Origin: Stenotrophomonas maltophilia
Lineage (GTDB): Bacteria > Pseudomonadota > Gammaproteobacteria > Xanthomonadales > Xanthomonadaceae
NCBI RefSeq assembly: GCF_006974125.1
Contig: NZ_CP037858.1
Coordinates: 4,278,001 to 4,342,000, forward strand
Direction of reading: 5' to 3'
DNA: 64,000 nt
Under the pieces are notes generated by a model. The model had not been told where the DNA came from, searched no databases, and saw only the letters and a program-made list of their open reading frames with translations. The first letter of the stretch is position 1, and each line of letters begins with the position of its first letter. This document shows, one piece after another, positions 52,039-61,300 of this stretch. Both the position numbers and the translations under genes were made by a program.

Positions 52039-52383
52039 CTACGTCCAGTGTTCACGGCCATCTGCGCCGATCCAAACCAGACCCGCCGGAGCATCGGTCA
52101 AGAACCAGAGGCCGAATCCATCGATATCATCTTCACCAGGATTTTCGGGCCAAGCGTTTGAGATTAGCGTCAGCTGCTCCCTCCAGTCGCCTTGCAAGAA
52201 CACCCCGTCCGTTGCAAGCCTCACTTTCCCTTCCCTCAACAAACGACCCATCAACTCGAAGAACGCGTCTTTTCTTTCGGAGATCCCAACACCTCCCATT
52301 TCCATCGTCATGTGCTGCCAGACGGTACCCATTGATAACCCAAACGAAGAAGTCACCACTGCACAATAAACCCCATCTTTCAT
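52039..52383 (-). CDS. cdiI: DUF596-type immunity protein, cognate CdiI
   Basis: A 114-residue soluble acidic protein of the DUF596 type (EGKVRLATDGVF, LWFLTDAPAGLVWIGADGREHWT). Its ATG overlaps the cdiA stop by four bases (ATGA), the arrangement expected for the cognate immunity gene, which neutralises the CdiA C-terminal toxin in the cytoplasm. It is clearly related to the second DUF596 gene 270 bases downstream. Lower GC than the cdiA body, as usual for exchanged tip regions. Confidence 0.8.
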   Translation of the reverse strand: MKDGVYCAVVTSSFGLSMGTVWQHMTMEMGGVGISERKDAFFELMGRLLREGKVRLATDGVFLQGDWREQLTLISNAWPENPGEDDIDGFGLWFLTDAPAGLVWIGADGREHWT

Positions 52384-55300
52384 TTGAACTTCACCTCTAC
52401 TCGCTTTCCATTATTTATGGATTTATCCTGCACATCAATTGTCCAACTCGCACCAGTCTTCTGCGCGCTCGTTGAAAAATCTCTAAGAGTTATCTTTGCA
52501 CCAGAGCTCGTGGTTGCCGTATAAAGAAGACCCTTTCCAGGTACGACCTTCGCTACAGGCATGCGATCAGTTCCAGTCAGCTGTCTGAAATACAGCATGA
52601 CATCGGATGTGCTTGCACCAATATAAACCGGAGCACCCGTACTGACTTGAGCATCGGCCTTCAAGACCTTTGAACCAAGATTCAGCTGAAAATCCTTAGG
52701 ATCCAATGACTTGCTATTGTATTGGTGTGCGAGGTCATCAATTCGCTTTTGCGAGTACGCCTGAAGAACGGATTCAGGTTGTTTGAGAGACAAATCGGGC
52801 CCTGCCGGGCGACCTGCGATTCTCTCCAGTGCGGACTTCTCCGCATCCACTTGCGTCCCGCTTGAGGTATTCGGTGTCCCATCACTCCGTCCGCTCCCAA
52901 AGCCTCCGTTGCCGCCGACTATATTGACCATTCCATAGCGTCGTGCCAGCAACTGTGCCAGCCCAAGGCCTACTTCGCCTGCAGTCTCCTTGGACCACAG
53001 CCCATATTGATCGATGGAAGTGTCGACACCGGCGGTCCACTGCGCCAGCGCGGCCACCGTATATTCCTGAGGCAGGATATAGACGGGCTGGAGCCCCCCG
53101 TTCTCAAAAATCAGCTCGCGATAGGCACGTCCATTCATGGAGTGAGCGAACGAGGAAAGCGCCTCGCTGCTACGGCCGAGATCATCGAACAGTCCAAGAT
53201 CTCCGGGCCACGAGCCATACTTGTAGGAAACGGCCGCATTCACAAACGCCTGACACGCAGGGCTCGCCGAGTTCGCTGTACAAACCGAGAGCAGCTCATA
53301 GTCCATTCGCTCCGACAGTTGCTTGGCAACGTCACGCACCATCTTCTGACATGACGTGTCGCTGCCGCACTCGTCGAGTTGCTGCTTCATTACTCGAGCC
53401 TGATCCTCGGCAAGGAAGTTGTTCTCAACCGAGTTCTTGGCAATCCCCGCATTCAACGCGATCCCAGCCAGATCCTGCCCCGACAGGCCACCCGCCAGTG
53501 CACCCACCGCCTGCGACAGCGCCAGCACCATCTCCTTCTGTTCCGGGCTCAGCCTGGAAGGATCGCCCCCGGTCAACGTATCGGTCAGCACCTTCGCTGC
53601 CAACTCGCCGCCGGCCGCCGATACGGCACCGGTCCCCGCATTGCCACCATTGGCTTCGGCCAGCAGCGCACCCAGCACCGCATGCGACAGCAATTGCAGC
53701 GTTGCGTTCGGGTCACTGCCATGGTTCGGGTCAAGCGTGCTGCCGATGAAGTAGGCGGCATATGGCGCCAGTGCATTGGAGGCGACCTGACCAGCACCTT
53801 GTCCCGCTGCGCCTCCCACAAGGGCGGTCGTCACTGCGTTCAATGCGCGGTTGTATTCACCGCCCGTGCCCCACTTCTTGGCATTTTCGTAGGCCGGGCT
53901 GTTTGCCGTCAGCACCGCATCGCGTTGTTCCGCGCTTAGCGCGTTGAATTCGTTCTTCTGTTCCGGCGACAGGCCGTCGTAGTACGCCTGGGTCGCCTTG
54001 TTGCTCTGATAGGCCTGCACATCCACGGAGACCTGCTTGCTGGTGGCAAGCACCGTGCTGGCTGCGTTCGCCATTGCCTGCTGGTCAGCCAGCAGTTTGT
54101 TCGCATCAGGCATCGCTTCCAGCGCGCGGTGTGCAGCGGCTGCATCGGTGTTGACGCCCAGCTCGGCCGCGGTGGTCTTCCTGCCGCCGATGGTGATGTT
54201 GCCCTCGGTCAGCGTCGCACGCGTGCTGGAGCTGTCGCTGCCGCTCTCATGCATGGGCAGCCCACCACCTATCGAGACACCCGTCGGCCGCCCCAACTCG
54301 CCGGTCACGATGCTCGTGCCAATGCCCTTCAGCTGCTCGCCGGCCCCCACGCCCTTGCCGGCCGGTCCCTTGCCCCCGTTACCGAAGCCACCACTGATGC
54401 TGCCCGAGCTGGCCTTGTAGTCCATATGGTTCTGCAGGTCGGTGAACGTCAGCGAATCAGCAGTCAGTTCACTGTTGCCCGCATTCGTGCTGGCGATCGC
54501 GCCGCCTACCAGGTTCACCTGGCCTGCATCAACGTGATAACCGCCATCACCTGCGAACAGGCCACTCTGCTGGCCGACGCCCTGATAGCTGCCGTTGGCC
54601 TTGCCTCCGCTGGCGTAGCCGTCGGCGTTCCACGCGGTGCCGAACGACACCTGCACGCGGCCACCCACCTGGCTGTTCTTGGACATGCTCTCGGCGATGT
54701 CCTGCAGCGATTCGATGGTCAGCGTGCCACCGGTCTTGACGTCGATGCGGTCGGCGGTGGCGGTCGCGCCGCGGAGGGTGGTATCGCCCTCGGCCTTCAT
54801 CGAGATGTTCTTGCCGGTCAGCGTGGTGTTCTGCCAGGTGCTGCTCTCGGCATTGGACTTGCTGCTGCCCACACTCGCTTCGGCGTAGACATACACACCG
54901 GTCTGCGCACCCACCGCAACGCCCACGCCGACTTCGGCGCCGGCATTGCTGCTCTTGCTACGGTCGGCCACATGCGCCTTGCCGGCTTCCAGCAGGATGT
55001 CACCGGCCGAATCCAGACTGAGCGTGTTGCCCGCGCTCAGATTGCCCTGCACCACGCGGATGTCGCCCCGGGTGCTGGTCAGGTTGACGTTGCCGCCGCC
55101 CTGGATGGTGGAACCACGCGAGACCTGGCTGCTGCCGTCGGCACTGCTGCTGGAGGTCTTGAAGCCAACGCCGGCCTCGGCACTGAGCAATGCACCGCCC
55201 CCGCCCTTGCCGGCCATGCTGGAGATGGCACTGGCAGCCTGATAGGCATTGGCACCAGCAGCAAGCCCCTGCATCTTCTGCAGGCGGTCGTCGGACTTGC

Positions 55301-58300
55301 GGGCGGCATCGACATTGTTGAGCAGATCGATCAACGGCGACTTCACCCGCGCGAAGGCACCGATCTTCAGGTCCTTGTCGCTCTGCGAGTAGTGACCACT
55401 TTCGTCAGCGGTCAGCAGCTCGATCTCAGCGGCAGTGATGTTCACGTCCTTGGCCGCCACCACATTGCTGGCGCTCTGCGTGTACTTGCCACCGGCGGTG
55501 AGGTTGACGTTGCCGCCGAGGCTGCCAACGGTGCTGGCCACCTGCGAAACCTGCGCGCTGTCATCGCGATGCTGCTCGCGATGCCAGCCGGAGAACTTCT
55601 CGGTATCGGAGATCTGCACGGTGCCGATCGCCTTGCTGTCCGAGCGGTTGGCATTGCTGACCGTGTCCTGCCCACTACGGATCGTCAGGTCGCCCGCAGC
55701 GCGGATGCTGACGTCCTTTTCCGCCGCGATGTTGGCGGCGGTCAGGCGGATATCACCCTCGGTGGTGGCCATGCGTACACCGCCACCCACCGACAGCTGT
55801 GTGCCGGTGATGGTGTCGCTCTGGCCGGCGCCCTCGCTGCGCGAATTGTTGGTGCCAAACGGCAGACCGGCGGAGTTGGTGGCGATACCCCAGCCCTTGC
55901 CACGGCTGTCGCTGTCACTGCGCTCGGTGTTGTGCGCGACATCGAACACGATGTCCTTGGTGGCCAGCAGGACAGCATTGCCCTCGGCCGACATCTGCGC
56001 ACCCTGGCTGGTGATCGAGCCGCCATTGGCGATCAGCGAGAGATTGCCGCCTGCATTGAGGTTGCTGACCCGGGCGTCACTGGTGGAGTGGCTCTGGTTG
56101 CTGTTCGAGCGCTGGCTGCCGGCCGTGATCGCCGGTAGCACGGCCGCCGACACGCCGGCCGCCACGCCTTCAGCGGTACGCGTGATCCGGCCCATCATCG
56201 TGCCACTGTCGGCCATGCCTTCGGTGGCGTTGTCGCGTGCGGTGCGGTACGCCTTGGCCGGGTCGTAGGTGACGCCCACCGAGAACCCGCTGGACTTGCT
56301 CGACTGGCTGGCCTGGGTGTCCACTGTGTCCTGGCGGGCGAGCAGGTTGATGTCCTTGCCAACCAGGGTCAGGTCCTTGCCTGCGGCCACATCGGATGCG
56401 GCGATCGTCAGCTGGTTACCGGCGTTGATCAGCACACTGCCTTCGCGCGAGGCGATGGCCGAGCCGACCTGGGTGGTTGACTGCTCGGCAGAACTGCTGC
56501 TGTTCTTCGAGCTGCCGTAGCCGATCGAAGCGGTTCCATTGGAGAAGCCACCGGTGAAGCCGGACTTCTTCCTGCTCTCGCTGGACTCGCTGCTGTGATG
56601 GTCTTCCGCAGAAGTGATCAGTACATTGTTGCCCGCACCGAGGACCACTGTGCCGGTGGCGTCAACCACCGCGCCTACGGCGGTCAGATCGCGGCCGGCG
56701 GTGACGCTCACGCTCTCGCCCATCAAGCCGGTGCCAATGGCGTAGCTGTCGCTACTCTCGGCGTGGCGGGTGGTGGTGGTGCTCGACAGGGTCTTCTTTT
56801 TCTTGTCGTAGCTGTCCAGGCTGAAGTCATGCGTTTCGTTGGCCGAGAGCAGGTTGACGTCGCGACCGGCCGCCACGCTCAGCGTGCCATCCGAGCTGGC
56901 AACCTGGGTGGCAGTCAGGTTGATATCGCGGTTCGCCCTCAGCACTACATTGTCGCCAGCCTGCAACTGGCTGCCACGCACGATCTCGTCACTCTGGCTG
57001 ATCTGCAGCGAACTGCGCTTGCCACCGGCACTGAAATCACTGCTGCGGCTGTCCACCAGCACCTGGCTGTTGATGTCACCACCGGCCTGCAGGGCCATGC
57101 CGCCATCGGCCTTGATGCGGGTTGCGGCCAGGTTGATGTCCTTGCCCGCGGCCAGCACCACATCGCCCGCGCCCTCAATCGAAGTCACCCCATGCGTGGT
57201 CTGGCTGTTGCTGGTGTGGTTGCGGCTGTCGTGGTTCAGCGCACTGCTCTGGCCCAGCGTCTGCGCACCCAGGTCGAGATTGCCACCGGCAACCAGCTGG
57301 GTGATGCCATGTGTACCGGCATTGCGGATCTCCGCTGCCTTGAGCCCGATGTCACCGCCAGCCACCACCGACAGCACGCCTTCGCCACCGGGATTGGTGA
57401 CATACAGGCCGGCCACGCGATCCAGCGTTGTCTTCTGCTGCGACAGGCGGTCGCCCTGGTCCTTCCATTCCGTGGTGGTCGAGGCCACGGTGATGTTGCC
57501 ACCGGCCTTCAATGCAATGGCATCGGAAGCCTTGACGGTACTGCCGATGATGTCGATGTCCTGGCGCGCCGAGAGGCCCACCTGCGCACCGCTGATCTGG
57601 CCGCCGGACAGGTTGCGGATGTTGCCGGCATCGATGCTGACCAGCTGCCGGCCGGCAATCGTGCCGCTGTTGACCAGGTCGCCGCGCAGCTTGACGTCCA
57701 CCTCCGCGCCGGCCAGCAATGCGCCATCGTTGCCGAGGTCGCCCGGCATCACCCGCAGGTAGACCTGCGGGACCAGCGCACGGACCACCGAGCCATCGGC
57801 CAGGGTGACGTCCTTTTCCACCAGCCAGACGATGTCGCTGGTCAGCCGTGCCATCTGCTCGGCGGTGAGCGCCACGCCCGGTCGCAGGCCCCACTCGCTT
57901 GCGACCGTGGCACCGGCCTCCAGCAGCGCGCGGTACTGCTCCTCGTCGCTGGCATGGCCGGTAAGGAAGCGGCGGCCGGTGAGCTCGCCGATCTGCTCGC
58001 GTACCAGCTTCTGCTCGTAGAAGCCATCACCCAGGCGCTTCTGCGTCTGCGAGGGCTCGAAGCCTGCGCGCTGCAGCAGGTAATCCGAGCTGAGCCAATC
58101 ACGATAGCTGGCGAAGCGCGGGTCGGTTTCCACGATGTGGTTGCCACGGTTGGCATCTACATTGAACAGGCTGGCCGTGGGTGCGCTGGCATTCGGGCTG
58201 GTGGTGACCACCACGCGCGGATCAGCACCGGTTGTCGTGGTGGCCTGCTTGCCATCCACCGCGGCATTGCCACCACTGCCGGCATGCTCTCCGGCGCGCA

Positions 58301-61300
58301 CCGCCGCCGGGCCATTGGCATTGGCCTGCCCGGCCTGGGCGGCGCTGATGTCCTGCGCCGTGCCAGCGCCCGCCCCGGCATTGCCGGCCTGGCCGGGGCC
58401 CTGTGCACCCGCCGCGTCTGCCCGCACGCCGTCGGCCTGGGCTACCGCCTGCTGATGGCCGCCGTTAGCCCCCTGCGCCGCGCCAGCGGTGCCCGGCCCC
58501 TGCGCGTCCACGCTGCCCGCACCCTGGCCTGTGCTCTGGCCAGCCCCCTGCACGCTGCCCGCGCCGGGACCGACCGCACCCGCACCGCGGCCGCCGGTAT
58601 CCAGCTGCGCGGTTCCCTTGCCACCACCGGCGTTGGGGTTGCTGCCACCGGTGTTGTCGTTGCGCAGGTTGCCGACATCGATGGTGAGCTTGCCACCTGC
58701 CGTTATCGATGAACCCAGCGCACCGGTCTTCTCGGTGATGGGGGCCGCCTTCCAGCGGCTGGAGGAGCCACCGTAGGTGATGGACACGTTGTCGAAGGTG
58801 CTGGTGCGGGTCAGCTGCTCGGCGGCATTGATCACCTCGGACTGGTCACGGTTCAGGCCGACAATGGCCAGGTCGCGGCCCGCGGCGATGTTGGCGAAAC
58901 GGTTCTCCAGCCGATCGGTGCTGATCCGCATGTTGCCGCCCGCATTGATCACGGCATTGTTGCCAGCCGATACCACCACGTCTTCCACGGTGGTACGGGT
59001 AGCGATGCGGGTCTTCTCGTTGCCGCTGGTGTCCTGCGGGTGGCGCTGCATGTTGATCAGCGTCGATTCCGGGTTGTCGTAGTCCGGATAGGTGATGATC
59101 TGCACGCAGGTGGTGGTGCAGGTGCCATAGGCGTTGTTGTACCGGAGTGTGTCGGTCACGTACTCGATCGGCGGCGAACCGGCCCCACGGACGGACAGGT
59201 CGCGGAAGGGATCTTCCGCCCCCGCACCGAGCTGATCGGGATTGTTGCGGTTGTCGGCACGGCCAACGTAGTAGACCGTGACCGTACCGTCCTGCACGTT
59301 CAGGCGTTCGCGCGACGCGCGCGCACCGTACGCGCCACCGCGGGCGAAGGCGTAGGCACTGGTGTTGCTGGTCAGCCGGATGACCGCCTTGCGGATCTGC
59401 TGGCCATCCGGGGTCACATAGGGGGTGTCTTCGAGGATGTCGGACGGATCGAGGTAGTAGATCTCGTACGGCTGGTAGTTCGACGTCGCGCGGAAATCAC
59501 GGTTGTTGTTGGTGGCGTTCTTGAACCAGCCAGGCTGCTCCAGCCGGACCGGCGCATGCACGGTGGTGACCTTCTCCACGACCACGTTCTCGCGGATGTT
59601 GTTCACCGCCAGCGCGGACAGGTCCAGGTTGCCGCTGACCTCGATGGTGGAGCCGATGTTGTCCACCCGCTGCGCGCTGCCTACCGCGCCCAGCCCGTTC
59701 AGCGCCCCGCCGATGGCGGCGTCGCCATCACTGAAGATCAGGCTCTTGCCGCTGTTGGTCAGCGTGCCGACACCCAGGTCCAGACGCTGGCGCGCGGCGA
59801 TGGTGCCTGCACGGTCCACGCCGCCGATGTTGGCGGCGAGGTTGTTGAGCGAGCCCGCCTGGATGGCGACACGGTCACCGTAGATGCGGCCGCTGCCGAT
59901 GTTGTCGACGCTCGCGGCGGTGATGTGGGTGACGTTGCCGTCCAGCAGGCCGTAGTTGACCAGTGCGCCCCCCGCTGCCAGGCGGGTCAGGCCGATGCTG
60001 CTGATCTCGCCGGTGGAGGCGTTGGTGATGTTGCCGGCGTTGATGTTGACGTTGGCACCCGCCAGCTTGCCGCTGTTGTCCAGGTTGCCCTGGATGGACA
60101 GGCTCAGCGTGCCGTTGGCGACCATCTCGCCGCGGTTGGTGTGGCTCTGGCCCAGCTCCAGGGTCATGTCACCCTGCGACATCAGCCGGCCATCACCGAT
60201 GATCTCGCGGGTGCGGAGGGTCTGCTGCCTGCCGGCCACCAGGGTGCCACCACTGTTGACCAGGGTATCGGCGCGGACATCGGAGGTCAGCGCCGCCGAC
60301 ACCTGGCCACCGCTGTTGTCCAGGCGCTGGTTCACCTGCAGCAGCAGGTTGTCGGCAATCACCTGGCCGTTCTGGTTGTCCAGGTTGCCGGTGGTCACCT
60401 GCAGGTTCTTGCCCTGCAAGCCCAGCGCAGGACCATTGGCCTGGCTGAGCGTATTGCGGTTGTCGATGTAACCGGCCTGCAGGTCGAGGCGGCCGGTCGC
60501 CGCCACCAGGCCGCCACTGTTGAGCAGGGTGCCCTGCAAACCGATATCGGCATTGCCACCGGCAGTCACGCTGCCACCGCTGTTGGCCAGCTGCTGCGCG
60601 CGCAGCAGCAGGTCGGCGGCACTCACCAGCGAGCCGCCACCACTGTTGTCGATGTTGACGGCCCGCACGTCGGCGCCGGCCTTGGCGAACACCGAGCCGC
60701 CTCGATTGTCCAGATCGCCACTGCGGATCTGCAGCGTGCCACTGCTGACGATGCCGTTGCCATTGGAAGCGGCATTGGTCAGCCGCTGTCCGGAGGTGTC
60801 GATGCTGAGCGCTGCCGCCGACTGCAGCAGGCCACCGGTGTTGTCCAGCGCACCACTGCGCAGCGCGGCATTTCCGGAAAGGCTGGCAATGATGCCGCTG
60901 CGGTTGTCCAGCGCCTGGCCGCGGGTATCCAGCTGCAGGTCGTTGGCGATGATCCGGCCACTGGTGTTGTTCAGGCCGCCGGCCGCGACCTGCAGGTGCT
61001 TGCCGGCCTGGACCAGGCCGCCGCCATTGCGCAGCAGATCGGTGCTGGTCAGCTGCAGATCCTGCCCCGCAGCCACGGTACCGCCGCTGTTGTTGATGGC
61101 CTGTGCCTCGGCCAGCAGCGCGCCCCCCGCAGACAGGGTGCCCTTGTCGCTGTTGTCGAGCAGGCCGTCCACGCGCACGGTCAGCGCGCTGTTGCCATCG
61201 CTGTGCACGGTGCCGCCGCGATTGTCGAGCGTGCCGGCGCTGAGGCCTGCGTCGCCCGTGGTCAGGATGCGACCCCCGCGATTCTCCAGCGCATGGGTGA

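Noticed and set aside
54129..58712. Several plus-strand frames of 400-700 codons opposite the cdiA repeats
   Set aside because: Low-complexity shadows of the FHA repeats without start signals.
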